Shown: positions 1 through 10,927 of the stretch, piece after piece | Layout of the letters: each line of letters opens with the position of its first letter | How positions within the stretch are numbered: the stretch's first letter is position 1 | From: Oscheius tipulae | Taxonomy: Eukaryota; Nematoda; Chromadorea; Rhabditida; Rhabditidae | NCBI GenBank assembly: GCA_037178975.1 | Contig: JASJZH010000002.1 | Coordinates: 4,526,001 to 4,590,000, forward strand | DNA: 64,000 bases | Direction of reading: 5' to 3' | The notes under the pieces: generated by a model | What the model was told of the DNA's origin: nothing | The model's database searches: none | What the model saw: the letters and a program-made list of their open reading frames with translations, nothing else | Program-made: the position numbers and the translations under genes

Positions 1-166
1 GTTCGCATGCGAGTTGCTCGCGGTGCGAGCGCCCAACCCTGGTATTTGTACGCAGCGTTTTTGCTCCCACGCCGTTCCGAAATTGAAGATTTTTAGAGTA
101 TTTTATTCTCAGTCGCTTGTTGCTATTTCATCATTCTTTTTGCCAAAAAACAACCATTTTTCAGAG

Positions 167-1689
167 ATGGTCTTCAGAAAATACAAGCCGGTCAAACAAT
201 GGGGCAAAATGGACACGAGGATCTTCAAGCAGATTCTTAACGCCAAGAATAATCGGAAGATGCCATCATTTGAAATTCCCGAGGCTGTAAAGGTACCTGC
301 TCCACATTTTCATTACTCATGACAAATTCTAGACACTAGGCGTGACAATTCATGATCCGAACACTCCGGGATTCTTCACAGGAGACCTCGTGAGAAACGA
401 ACAGTCCAAGCTGAGTCATCCAGCTTTCAGAGCACCGAGTATTGAGGTGAATTTCTTCGTTTCATCACCTTACCACCAAATTCAGAGTCACCAGTTCTAC
501 AACGAAGTAAAGTGCTTCTTATTTGATGGCTCCGAGGCGATGAGTGACGGAATGGCACAAGCCTGTGTTCTAAGCAAGGCCATTCTTCGACAAGGGCTGC
601 CCGAATCGATAGTTCATTCTCATAGCCTTCTCGATTTTACAGAGCAACAGGTTTTCCTCTTTTTATTCCGTTTATAAGTCATGTATCAGGTCAAAGATGC
701 CATTCTGCATGGGGAAAAGTACGATCCGACCCTTGAAAAACTTCCCAAACGGTTCGATCCGGTTCTTTTCTGGATCAAGCATCCTCGGGTCTTCGGAACA
801 CCTGTCGTCAAGCGAAAGTGACCACTTCCTTGACATCTTTTCAACATTTTTCAGTAATATCATTCTGCACAATCTCTACAGAACTGCCTTTCTTACCGGA
901 TTGCATTCTGGAAAGGTGGAGAAACCATTGAGGTTTGTCGCTTTAAAGTTCTTCAAGATTTTCGTGAATTTAGATGCGACAGAGACGAGCCAATCAGCGG
1001 ATTCATCCCATCTACCGACCTGTTCAAAGATCAGCCCTTTGTTCTCCGCTTCCAGCCACATCTGACCATCCAGGGAGAGAAGCCAGTAGCTCCGTGGGCC
1101 AGCTCGGCAGAAGTTGAAGCTCTCAGGTACGTAACGAGTTTTTTTGCATGAAAAAAATTCATTTCCAGCTCGGAGAAGCTGTTCGACATCCATCCAATCA
1201 GTCCGCTGATCGATCTCGGCTCCGATCACATCTACAATAGAGAGAGCGTCGTTGCTCGTCAGTCCTCGAAGCTCTCACTCAATACGATCATGTGGACGCG
1301 GGAACAGGACCAAAAGTATCCCTGGACGACGGAACAGAACGCTGCCAATGCCATTCTTCATACATTCGGAGCAGCCGTGACCGAGGCAGCTCGCGACTCT
1401 AAACGTAATTTAAAAGAGTCGCCTGTGGTTAGTTGCTGTTCTCAAGCTATCTTATCTACCGATTCAGGTCGTGAAAGGTGTACAACTGGTTAATGGGAAA
1501 TTGGATCTGGTCGCCTTTCAGCTAAATACTCTCGATTTGAGCGCCAACAACTCGGTCAAAAATGTTGTCTGGATGGAGAAGGCTCTTCCTCTTTACAAAG
1601 CCCTGCCTTTCTACGAGACTTTGACTGAAGTTCACGATCTCAACATGGAAACAGTTCATAAGTTTGCTGCCTTGTTGCTCAGCAGATGA
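167..1689 (+). CDS. mrpl-37: Mitochondrial ribosomal protein mL37 (large subunit)
   Basis: Large-subunit protein of the mitochondrial ribosome, of the mL37/mS30 (PDCD9-like) family. The spliced reading starts MVFRKYKPVKQWGKMD, then runs through short exons carrying TIHDPNTPGFFTGD, FDGSEAMSDGMAQACVLS, IILHNLYRTAFLTGL and a long last exon ending HKFAALLLSR. Introns are about 40-60 bp (for example 292-334, GT to TAG). The start is placed at 167, just after a TTTTTCAG acceptor at 157-164. The same frame is open in the sequence before that intron, so an upstream exon with a mitochondrial targeting peptide may lie outside the window. First gene of a same-strand cluster; the next gene begins about 150 bp downstream. 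Family assignment comes from overall sequence resemblance recalled without a search. Confidence 0.8.
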
Positions 1690-1842
1690 CTTTTATGTAG
1701 GTTGTTAGGCTTGTTGATTATTCTTGTTTTGCTACTAAAGTGTTCCGCTACTTCTCATCTTTTAATATAATCTGTTTCCTCGGTGTTTATCTCTGTTATT
1801 ATTCAAAATGTTCCATATAGATGTAAAAAGGTATTCAGTTGA

Positions 1843-4800
1843 ATGAGTGAGGTGTTCGAACTTCAAAAACACGTCAAGTACATTTGCAGAAGCTGGAAGT
1901 GTTTCCACGAGCACTACACCGGTCTTGACGCTAGCAGGTAGTCTATTTTTGTGTAAAAATCTTCATATTCAATTCAGACATACTCTCCTCTACTTTGCAC
2001 TCTCGGCCGCCGATCTCCTCGACGAACTCGAGAACATCTTCACGCCGGAGCAGCTGAAAGAGATCACCGACTGGATTTATACCCTTCAAGTCACATCAGA
2101 ATACGGTAGGCTGCCTTTTTCTTTTCATTTTTGTGTTCTTCTTCTGTAGAACATGTACTGTGAACCCGAATTGCCTGACTATGGCGTTTCTTCGTACGGT
2201 TGGCGCGGTTTTGGCGGTATTCTTTTCGATCAAGATGGAAAGTTGATCCCTCAATACAATCTGGAGGCAGCGTGGAAGAAGAAAATAGCGCCAGTGAGCG
2301 GAATCGATCAAGGGTTGCTCTTCGACTGTCGAGCCGAGGTTGAATGCACTTTCTCACGACTCTAACCTGGTTAATTTGAAGACCATCTACCGACATCGAC
2401 TGCCTGGTCATTATCGTTTCGACGTAGATCCAATAGCTCTGAAAAATCGAAATTTGATGGCTGTGAAGGCTGAAGGCGATCAAATGACGCTATCCGTTGT
2501 GAAGGAGCACTCAGATCGGAAGATGATCGAATTCTACGATGTGCAAGTATGTCCCGGCTCTTTTTCCTGGAAACAAGTGTCTGTTTTCAGACCCAGGACT
2601 CCTTCCTCCAGTGCGATCAAGAACCGACATCGACGGTGTATTTGGAAGAGACGGTAGCAGAACTACGAGATCCTCTCGGGAGCTCCTTCAAGTTGTTTGC
2701 TCGAGGACGTCAGAAGATTTATTCGATCGACAGAAGGAACCGAGTTAATGAGATTTTCAAAGTATGAATCTGCTGGGTTATTCAAGAAATTCTCTCTAGG
2801 CTGGAGTAGTTTCCTGGGAAGAAAGTCATCTAATTCCGAATGAAATAGTCATCATGGGAACGGATCGAATGCTGTGGACAGGCACGATAGGCAGTAATTT
2901 GGCAAGAGTCAAATGTATCGATGGAGGGAGCATTCGAGTGGGATTATACTCTCACAGGTTCACCAAGTTTTCTTCTAGGATGTCACCTATTCGGATCATC
3001 CTCGAGTCCTTATCGCAGCGGAATCGCTGAATATTCGAACCTTAGACATACGATCCGACAACGCCGGTTCCTCAAACTTGCTCTTTTCCTCCCCAGGCTT
3101 TTCAGAGGTACGTGTTTAGAATTTTATTTAGTGTTTAAACAAAATTCAGGAACTGTATCACAATACAAATTACACTGCAGACGAAAAGATGAAGACTCCC
3201 ACCTGGTCTCACATTCGTCGTCTTCCCAATCAACCCAACAACTTTATCGCGATTTCCTCCTACGCCGTCTTTCTGCTGGATGATCGAGTTCCGGGCAAAG
3301 CTATCCTAAGAAACAATCATTGTCTTCCACGCGGTGCCCAATTCGTTCGAGCAGGAGAGCCGTTCAGTTACGAGAAAGGAGCCATCCAGTCGTTCTATCT
3401 GCTCGATCAGTTCTCTACCGGCCTATGGAAAATGGAGTTGTATAAACACTCGAACGAGGACTGGTCAGCTGTCCGACCGCTCCACGGAGTTCCCGATCCC
3501 AATGACAAGAAGTTCATCGTTCGGAAACGACGTCCAGAAGACCGCGACTTTGAATATTCGCCTACTAGAGGAATCAGTGTGGTATCAAAAAGTCCGAAAG
3601 AGGAGTTTCTCTTCCGCTACATGGACGATGGCTCTGTTATGTACAAAACGTTCCATTACGGCCTCGGAGGGGAGGAGGAGAAACAAATGATGAGAATGTG
3701 TCTGCAGAGAAATGATCTCTGGAGCAGAGCAAAGGAAGAGGCTGACCGCGAGGCGATGATCGAGATGTTCGGAGAAGAATGGATGCTAGGAAAGGAGAAG
3801 AACTGCGAACTGGTTTGTATAATATTCCTTGTTGTTTTCATTCAGTTTTGCAGATTAACGTCCAGGTCGACTGTCCGCCAAGGCGATACAACATAGACTA
3901 CCCGTTGAATCCATTTACCAAAGTCGTAGTCAAGCACAAATCCCTGAAACCACTGAAACCGTGTCATTCCAGAGCCTATTACTCCGCTATTGTCAATCGT
4001 TACTTCAAATAAACAAAGTTCTTTAAAATCCGCATAAACCTTAGAATAATGCCCCTTTTATCATCAGTTTAGCATATAAAGTTTGCAGACTGTCCGTTGA
4101 AGGGTTTCCGCGGATCGCACTCTCTTTCGAGCCCCTATGGCGGTCCACCTCCGGGAACAGGCGACGGAGCTCATCTAGCCCAGACTTACAGGTACTTCCC
4201 TTCTACTTTATAAAGATAAGAAAGTGTTCAGCGCCCTGTGCTCCTTGGTTGTGCTGGGAGACGATCTGAAACGAGTGGATAGGCGAGGAATTCTAGACAC
4301 GATCAGATTTTCGCAAAAGGAAGACGGAAGGTAGATGATGTTCTTTGTAATTTCAAAACCCACCTCTTTCAGCTTTTGGTCCCAAGGAGTCGGCTCGGAG
4401 TTCGATATGCGTTATGTTTTCTGCGCCGTGGCCACGTGTCATATCTTGGGAGATCAGTCAGCTATCGATTGGGAAAAGCTGACCGAATACATTCGGAGAG
4501 CGCTGCGATTCGATGGCGGAATCGGACAGGGAGAAGACGCCGAAAGTCATGGTAAGATTGGCTTTTTTCCTCGTGCAAAATGAGTGCTAGGAGGATCGAC
4601 CTATTGCGCAGTCGCCTCGTTGTCTCTGGCTAACAGACTCTGGGACTATTCGGTCCTGTCGGAGAAGGATATTCGGAAACTGATCAAGTGGGCTCTCTGG
4701 AAGCAAGACGAGGGATTCCATGGTCGAGCACACAAGGAGGACGACAGCTGCTATGCTTTCTGGATTGGAGCCACCCTAAAAGTATATTTTTCTACTTGTT

Positions 4801-5105
4801 TTCTTATAAAAGAAGCAGATTCTGAATGCTCACGAGTTTGTCGACGTTGACCGCCTTCGCAACTTCCTCTATCAGGCCCAAGATCTCCATATCGGCGGAT
4901 TTTGTAAACTGCTCAATTGCGGATATTCTGGTGAGTTTTTGTCCATATTTTTCTATAAAAGTGACTTTCAGACTTCCTCCACACGTACTTCTCGATTGCG
5001 GCTCTCTCCCTGATGCGCGAACCAACCATCCGTCCCATCAATCCCTCTCTAAACGTCAGTTGTATAGCCTACGACCGTCTCAAAAAGCTTCACTCTAGCT
5101 GGTAA
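1843..5105 (+). CDS. PGGT1B: Geranylgeranyltransferase type I beta subunit
   Basis: Beta subunit of protein geranylgeranyltransferase I, which attaches C20 isoprenoid to CaaX proteins such as Rho and Rac. Exon 1 reads MSEVFELQKHVKYICRSWKC, like the vertebrate N-terminus. The first part ends TDWIYTLQVTSEY at 2105. After a roughly 1.98-kb intron it resumes in frame as DCPLKGFRGSHSL, the prenyltransferase alpha-alpha repeat region. Zinc ligands are visible: Asp and Cys in DDSCYAFW and His in FLHTYFSIAALS. The glycine-rich repeats GDGAHLAQTYSAL and ESHGGSTYCAVASL are also present. It ends YDRLKKLHSSW, like the human protein. The long intron holds a complete second gene on the same strand. AATAAA occurs near 5203. 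Exon phases fit throughout. Confidence 0.9.
2153..4012 (+). CDS. Nested TAF1C-like protein (RNA polymerase I SL1 subunit candidate)
   Basis: A multi-exon gene lying wholly inside one intron of the geranylgeranyltransferase beta gene, on the same strand. It starts MYCEPELPDYGVSSYGW three bases after a TTCTGTAG acceptor and ends AYYSAIVNRYFK. Introns are 40-60 bp, for example 2339-2381 in phase 0. Middle segments TYSDHPRVLIAAESLNIRTL and FIAISSYAVFLLDDRVPG followed by NNHCLPRG resemble the TAF1C propeller region, where a 'his-pro-arg' strand and a 'leu-asp-glu-arg' strand before a conserved His are typical. The C-terminal third is charged. The TAF1C name rests on remembered motif similarity and needs a profile search. 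That it is a real, separate gene is better supported: long open exons, consistent phases and its own AATAAA overlapping the stop. Confidence 0.5.
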
Positions 5106-5301
5106 CTCTGTCTCTTTCTCTTTCTTGTTATGTAATAATTGTTGTGTACATTTGAACAGTTCCCAGCTCGAAAATACGTACTTTGCCATGCTATAAGGCT
5201 CTAATAAATCATTCGTTTTATCGTGTTTATCGATTTCTGTTGGTTTGGCCCAATGACTTATCTAAACAAATCGAGCATATGGTGTAAACTAGAAGTAACA
5301 G

Positions 5302-7025
5302 GTGGATTCAAAGGCCCCGTTGGTGGACCCGGATTTAAGTCAGGAAGAAACCGTGACGCGGATTCTTCAAGCGACAGCACGGTTCAATGAGGTTGTGCCT
5401 ATCCCTTGTCATCTACATAGATGATTCAGATAGCAAGCGGGGTATTTCGAAGTCTGGATGATAGGATCGGGATTATTTCGAGAGATCTGGACAGAAATGT
5501 CGAGAGATTTGACTTAGTAAGGAAGAAAATAGCTACCTTGGAGAAGGTACTTCCTTCTTTTTCTCTCAAACTACTGGAGAATTCAGATGGATACAGCTGT
5601 GGTACTGAAAGCCCCATCAAAATTCCCCGAAGTCGAATATACACCGGCCAGAAGAATCCTTCCGTTTGTTCCGGGAATAGTCGCGTATCCTCACTCTGGT
5701 TAGTTCTTACTCATTCTCTCAAATTGAGCAAATACAGATCTGGAGAAGGCCTTTGTCCCGAAAACGGTCCAAGGTGGATCGATCGATCTGAAGGCGGAAT
5801 TGGAGCAGCGAAAACAGTACTTTGCTTCGAGCCAACTGATGCCAGTCGGAATGGAAGACAAAAAAGGTGAGTACTTAATTTATGTTCCTGAAAGCTGTTT
5901 CAGAGCGGGTGATCCCCGCAAATCTGATCTCCGTGGCCGACCTGTTCTACGGGGACAGCGAACAACCGGCCTTCGACGGAGTCGGCGGTAGCTTCTTGAC
6001 ACATTCTTCCAGGTCAAAGAGCATGACTTCAAGGTAGTCTTCCGTTTCAATTAATCAGGACAGTATCTTCAGAATGGAGCCAAATAAGACACGAGACAAC
6101 TTAGAAAGAACGGCTCTCGGCGGGAGGAAGAAGCCTGACGAGAATGATCCCTTTTCATTTCGTCCAATGTCTTCCGAAGTCCCGGATCTCGATTTACCTG
6201 ACTTTCTTCCCGATTTACCAGGTTTACTGGCTGTTTGTTCATCTTATCCTTATGCTCTAGGCGTCGCTCTCGATGTCGTATTTACCGATCTGCCGCCAGT
6301 CACTGTCAGCAGTCTTCCCGAGTTTGAGACGAAGCCCATTCTTCCCGAAGTCTCCATAGTCACTGCTCAAGGTTTTTATTGATTTAACAATTGTATACAA
6401 ACCGTTTAGTCTCTCCACAAGCTACGCCGGCTGTCACTGTACCACTTCCTCCGGCCCTTCCACCTCCTCCTCCTGTGATGATACCAGCAGCACCTCCACC
6501 GCCTCCACCCACGTTGATCTCGCCTCCGCCAGCTCCTCCACCACCTCCCCCTCCTAGACTGCAAACGCAGCTAATAAGTCCAGAATCGGATGGAAGGTCA
6601 GTCTTCTTCAGTTTGTGTTCAGAAACTTCAGGCAAAAAAGTGTTTTAAACAAGTTTTAGATCCGACTTGATGGCCGCAATTCGCGCAGCTGGAGGTGCTG
6701 GAAAGATGAAGCTGAAGAGTGCCAAATCTGCTTCGACTACTCGACAGGTCGAAGAGAAACAATCACTTCAAGAAACAAGCGCTCTTCCATCGACTTCCGG
6801 CGGAGGAGGCGACTTGATGAGCTCGTTGGCTAAAGCACTCGAGGCCAGACGAAAAGGTATTATTTTTTTTCGATTTTTGTGACCAATGATTCAGCCATGA
6901 CCGGAACCAAACAGTCGGAAAAGCCGGGTAAAATTGGCGGCGTTATGAGCCGCATAAGCGACATGATACCGGCTCCGGAGGAGAAAATCGTCGTCGAGGA
7001 CAGCGGCGGAGAAGATTGGACCTAA
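5302..7025 (+). CDS. WASHC1: WASH complex subunit 1 (WASH1)
   Basis: Nucleation-promoting factor that activates Arp2/3 on endosomes. The first clear exon reads VDSKAPLVDPDLSQEETVTR, matching the WASH homology domain just after its N-terminus. Further exons give the coiled coil (SLDDRIGIISRDLDRNVERF), the SDLFYG-like segment (ISVADLFYGDSEQPAF), LDLPDFLPDLPGL, a proline-rich stretch at 6440-6560, a WH2/verprolin motif (DLMAAIRAAGGAGKMKLKS), a central motif (DLMSSLAKALEARRKG) and an acidic tail ending GGEDWT. This is the complete WASH1 order. No usable ATG joins the first exon: the acceptor is at 5299-5301, and the only nearby ATG (5253) would need an intron of about 20 bp. The 5' end is therefore incomplete or unusual. 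Lies downstream of the prenyltransferase gene and upstream of PIG-P. Confidence 0.88.
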
Positions 7026-7216
7026 TTTTCATTGTATACTTCGATACTTTGTGGGTAAAACTATTTATTGGTTCATTTTGTGATACTTTCATTCTAGGAC
7101 AGGCTCTATATAAAGATTCTTACTTCTCCATTTTATTATCAAACTTACTGGTTCAGTCCATGTTTATCTTTTGCTCATGGTTTTGTGATCATGAATGATT
7201 ACAAGGTGAGACGTGG

Positions 7217-7646
7217 ATGAGTAATCCGAGCGGCCCATCTCTCTCCGAAGACATCCATTCGCCTGCACCCCATCCAGCCAGAGGAATCTACGGTTTCGCG
7301 CTCTACATCGCCGCCTGGTTCCTGCTCGTCTTCTACCTCATCTGGGCCATTGTTCCGACGCCAATACTCAATCGACTCGGAATCACCTACGTCCCTTCAA
7401 AGTATTGGGCAATTGCCGGTCCTCTATTAGTTCCGATCGTGATCACAGCCTTCGTCACTATCATTTTCTGCCTCAACCTCATCAATTTCCGAGGTTACGG
7501 AGTATTTGACGATATTCAGGTTACTCATTGATACTTCTGATAAAAAAATATCCATTTAGGTAGTTGAAAACGATTTTGGTGAGCGAGCCGGCTTCCAAGG
7601 TCTTTCTGCCGAAGAGGCCCGTGTTGAACTCCGTAGAAAACGTTAG
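7217..7646 (+). CDS. PIGP: PIG-P, GPI N-acetylglucosaminyltransferase subunit P
   Basis: Small ER membrane subunit of the GPI-GlcNAc transferase, first step of GPI anchor synthesis. About 134 residues in two exons. After a polar start (MSNPSGPSLSEDIHSP) come two hydrophobic segments, YGFALYIAAWFLLVFYLIW and IAGPLLVPIVITAFVTII. Between them lies LTYVPSKYWA-type sequence (RLGITYVPSKYWAIAG), the PIG-P hallmark. A 40-bp intron is followed by VVENDFGERAGFQGLS and the basic end ELRRKR, stop TAG at 7644-7646. The stop is only 51 bp from the NOA1 start codon, with a TGTTTTCAG acceptor between them. Confidence 0.85.
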
Positions 7647-7697
7647 TTTTTGTCAACTTTTCGATAAATGATGTGTGTTTTCAGTCTCGAGCAAAAG

Positions 7698-10451
7698 ATG
7701 CTAGTCAGAGGGTGTATTCCTGGCGTCCGATTGGCTTCCCGGTCAGCAGCCCGTCGAGAAATGCAAAAACTGGGACAGAGCAGAAGCTCCCAGGTCTCGG
7801 AAATTCACAAACGACTAGCAGATTACCAACGAATATCGCCCGAGACGGCCGAGGCTTACACCGTCGACTCTTTGATTAGTGAGAGACTTATACAGTGAGA
7901 TACCTTATAGTTTTGAACAAAAACGAGAAAGTTTAGAAAAGACGCCAGTTATGGTTCGGTTTTAAAAAGACGAGAAGAGTTGACGGTAGTCAAGCCAGAA
8001 ATTGTGGAAAGCTCGTCGGAAACAGCCCCATTTTATCCATTGTCTTCGGAGAGAGTTGATGTGATGGCGACTACCCATATCGATGAAAATGGTACCTTTT
8101 TTGCTTGTTTTTATTGAAACAAGCTTCTAGAACCATCAAATGATCATGAGCCGTGTGACCGCGGATTTTACGTCGCAGCAGGCGAATTTGTCGATGAATA
8201 TGTTGCCGGATCCACGAAAAATATGCCAGAAGGTGATCTGGTCGCGTTAGTTTGTACTTTACAACTTCGAAATTTTTCGAATTCAGTCCGGATCGCATGT
8301 ATTTCGGTGCCGAGGATGCAGTGGAACATATCGATTTTCAGCTGCCAGGACAGAGAATAAACGAAATCGACGAAGGAGACTCGTCCGAGACAACTGGTTC
8401 AGAATGGACGGAACAGTTTGGATCAGTGGATCCGGATAGAGCAGCCTCGAAACACTCGTGTAGTGGCTGCGGAGCCAAGGTTCATTGTAAGGTTTGTATT
8501 GCCTACTTCTAGTGCAATTGTGACTCTAATTCAGGACAGCTCGTTGCCCGGATTCCTACCGGTCGAACTGTTCGACAAGGTGGACAAGGCCAGGACGCTG
8601 AAGGATTCTCTTCTCTGTCGCAGGTGTCATCTCCTCAAGAACCACAACTTTTTGGTTCGTAGTCTTTTTTCCACTTTTATATCCATCTTCAGCTCAACGT
8701 GAACGTCTGTTCGGTGGACTACGCGGCTATGATGTCTCATCTGAAACTCAAAGAGGAAGCTCTGATTCTGCTCGTCGTGGATGTGACCGATCTTCCCGGA
8801 AGTATTCATCGTCATCTCCCGGATATCATCGGATCCAGAAAGCCCATGATTGTTATCGGTTTTTTCCCTTTTTCTTCTATTTCCAATGCAAATTTCAGGA
8901 AACAAAGTCGATCTCTTGCCACCAGATGCCCGAAGTGGTTATCTGAAACGTTTCCGCGACACTGTCCAATCCGCGGTCGAACAGGCCGGATACCGAAAAC
9001 ACTTCAATATACTTCATACGGCACTGGTCAGTGCCAAAACGGGTTACGGTATCGAGGAACTGATTACGGTAGCTTATTGTTTATATTCTATCAAAGTGTT
9101 GGCTCAGGAAGTTCATCTGAAATATACAAATGCCAGGCTCGGTCTCCGAAACGACATGTATATCGTGGGATGTACAAATGCCGGCAAATCGTGAGCGGTT
9201 AAAGTTTATTTTGAAATATTAATAATTCAGAACTCTTTTCAACGCCTTCCTTGGATCGGATCTCTGTAAGGTTCGTGCTGTCGATCTCGTCGAGAGGGCG
9301 ACTACGTCCGTTTGGCCTGGAACTACAGTATGTCTTTGTTCAAAGACAAAATGAAAATGACTTCAGATCTCGCTGCTGAAATTTCCGGTCATGAAGCCGT
9401 CTCCCTATCGACTAGAGATGAGACGCAAGCGTCTCCAGCATCTGCAAGTCTGGAAGCAGAAGGAAATGTATTCAAGGAGGCAGCTCCTGCAAGAGACCGG
9501 CGATTCACAATACGCCGTGCTGACCGGAGTCATTCAAAACACTTACAAGGTTCTTTTTTCATTATTCATTCAATATAATGCAATCAGGAGGAGGAAGAGA
9601 ACCTTCAGCCGGTTGCAATAAAGGACATCGTCAGTGGAGAAGTAGAGACAGAAAAGTCGAGGAGTTGGAACTCACGAGACCCCCTGTTCGCAAAGGGAAC
9701 ATGGTGTTTCGACACCCCGGGAACGGTGTGTGAGCATCAGATCGTCTCTCTCTTCACCCTTGACGAGTTGGTCAAGGTTCTGCCGCGAAGACTGCTCGTT
9801 CCGAGGACGGCTCTGGTTCCTGTGAGACATTCCCTCCTGATCGGCGGGGTTGGAAGAATTGACGTCGTAGAGACCAGTCGAGAGCATGCTATTTACGTAA
9901 GTTTTTGTATTCTTTTCTTTAAAATTTTCTTAATATTAGCTGACAACATTTGCCAGCGACGATCTACCTCTGAACGTGATGAAGACGGAAGATGTTGACG
10001 CCTTCTACAAGAAATACCTCGAGACGGAGGCGCTCGTGGTGCCCAGCGGCAAAGATCGTCTGAAAGATTGGCCCGGTCTAGCCTCAGAGAAGATGTTCGT
10101 CAAAGGCTACAAGGTTTACTCCTTTTTTTTTATAACAAAAGACAAAGTTTAAGAACAAAAAATTCGAAAAGGCGACAGTCGATATTGTTCTCTCTTCGAT
10201 TGGATGGGTTTCTATCACGACGCCGGATCATCACGTCAAACTGAACGCATGGTCCGTTGCCGGAAAGGGTCTCGCCGTCCGAGAGCCCATTTTACCGTTT
10301 TCTGCCTCCTTGCGCGGCCGAAGGATTCCAGGAACCTACTTTTATAAAGTTTGTTACTTTTTTGTTAGAAACAGCATCATTTATTTAGGTCAATCCGGTG
10401 GAGTTTCCCGAAAATACTCGCCGAAAACAGAAGCGGAAATTCAAAACATAG
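7698..10451 (+). CDS. NOA1: NOA1-like circularly permuted mitochondrial GTPase
   Basis: Circularly permuted GTPase of the YqeH/NOA1 family, needed for mitochondrial ribosome assembly. The Arg-rich start MLVRGCIPGVRLASRSAARR looks like a targeting peptide. Then comes a four-Cys zinc-binding module (CSGCGAKVHC and CRRCHLLKNH). The GTPase motifs follow in permuted order: G4 GNKVDLLP, G5 SAKTGYGI, then G1 GCTNAGKS, and G3 CFDTPGT. The C-terminal part carries RTALVPVRHSLLIGG and ends in a basic tail, FPENTRRKQKRKF, at the TAG at 10449-10451. About ten short introns. The start follows a TGTTTTCAG acceptor directly behind PIG-P, suggesting a downstream operon gene. A MITE lies 40 bp beyond the stop. 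Confidence 0.88.
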
Positions 10452-10491
10452 ATCTTACTTGTTATGTCGTTTTTGTTAAGCACAGTTGTTA

Positions 10492-10557
10492 TAGTCTGTT
10501 CACAAAAAACAACCAAACGACCAGGCATCGCGGGCTTTTTTTTGGCGCGGATTCAAA
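10492..10557 (+). repeat. Left terminal inverted repeat of the MITE
   Basis: 66 bp, pairs with 10757-10822. It contains the GC-rich stretch CCAGGCATCGCGGGC inside an otherwise AT-rich neighbourhood. Confidence 0.85.
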
Positions 10558-10756
10558 CAGCTCAAAATTGGTTAGAATTTCAATAAGTTCATCTTTTCAA
10601 TCATTTTTCTTCGTCTTTTACATCGTTTTTCTCCATTTTCGCTTGTTTTAACCGGAATATTCTGTTTTAACAAAAAACAAAACGGAAAAATAGCTAAAAA
10701 TACGGGAAAAGATAAAATTGTTTGATGAACGAAATGCTTGAAGCTAATTTTTAGCC

Positions 10757-10822
10757 CTTTGAATCCGCGCCAAAAAAAGCCCGCGATGCCTGGTCGTTTG
10801 GTTGTTTTTTGTGAACAGACTA
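10757..10822 (-). repeat. Right terminal inverted repeat of the MITE
   Basis: Reverse complement of 10492-10557, one A shorter in the homopolymer, ending CAGACTA before the TA duplication. Confidence 0.85.
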
Positions 10823-10927
10823 TATAAACAAGGTTTTGTATATATTTTTTTGTAATAGATTGGTTTCAGCCAAAAGTATCTGAAAAAATTTCAGGTATCA
10901 CTTTATTGCCTCCTAGAATGTCGTAGA

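Larger units (their letters stand above)
10492..10822. mobile_element. MITE with 66-bp terminal inverted repeats and TA target duplication
   Basis: The left end (10492-10557) begins TAGTCTGTTCACAAAAAACA and runs to GGCGCGGATTCAAA. The right end (10757-10822) is its reverse complement, differing essentially by one base in a homopolymer (8 T against 7 A). TA flanks both sides (10490-10491 and 10823-10824). The 200-bp interior is AT-rich and has no transposase ORF. TA duplication with long inverted repeats fits a non-autonomous Tc1/mariner-like element. It sits between two genes, not in coding sequence. No second copy was noticed in this window. Confidence 0.85.
10452..10927. other. NOA1-SNX14 intergenic region
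   Basis: 476 bp between the NOA1 stop and the first SNX14 ATG. Most of it is the inverted-repeat element at 10492-10822. The rest is AT-rich sequence and a TTTTTCAG acceptor at about 10893 that could serve SNX14 trans-splicing or an untranslated first intron. Confidence 0.6.

Noticed and set aside
6384-6635. Minus-strand glycine-rich open frame
   Set aside because: Antisense of the proline-rich region of WASH1.
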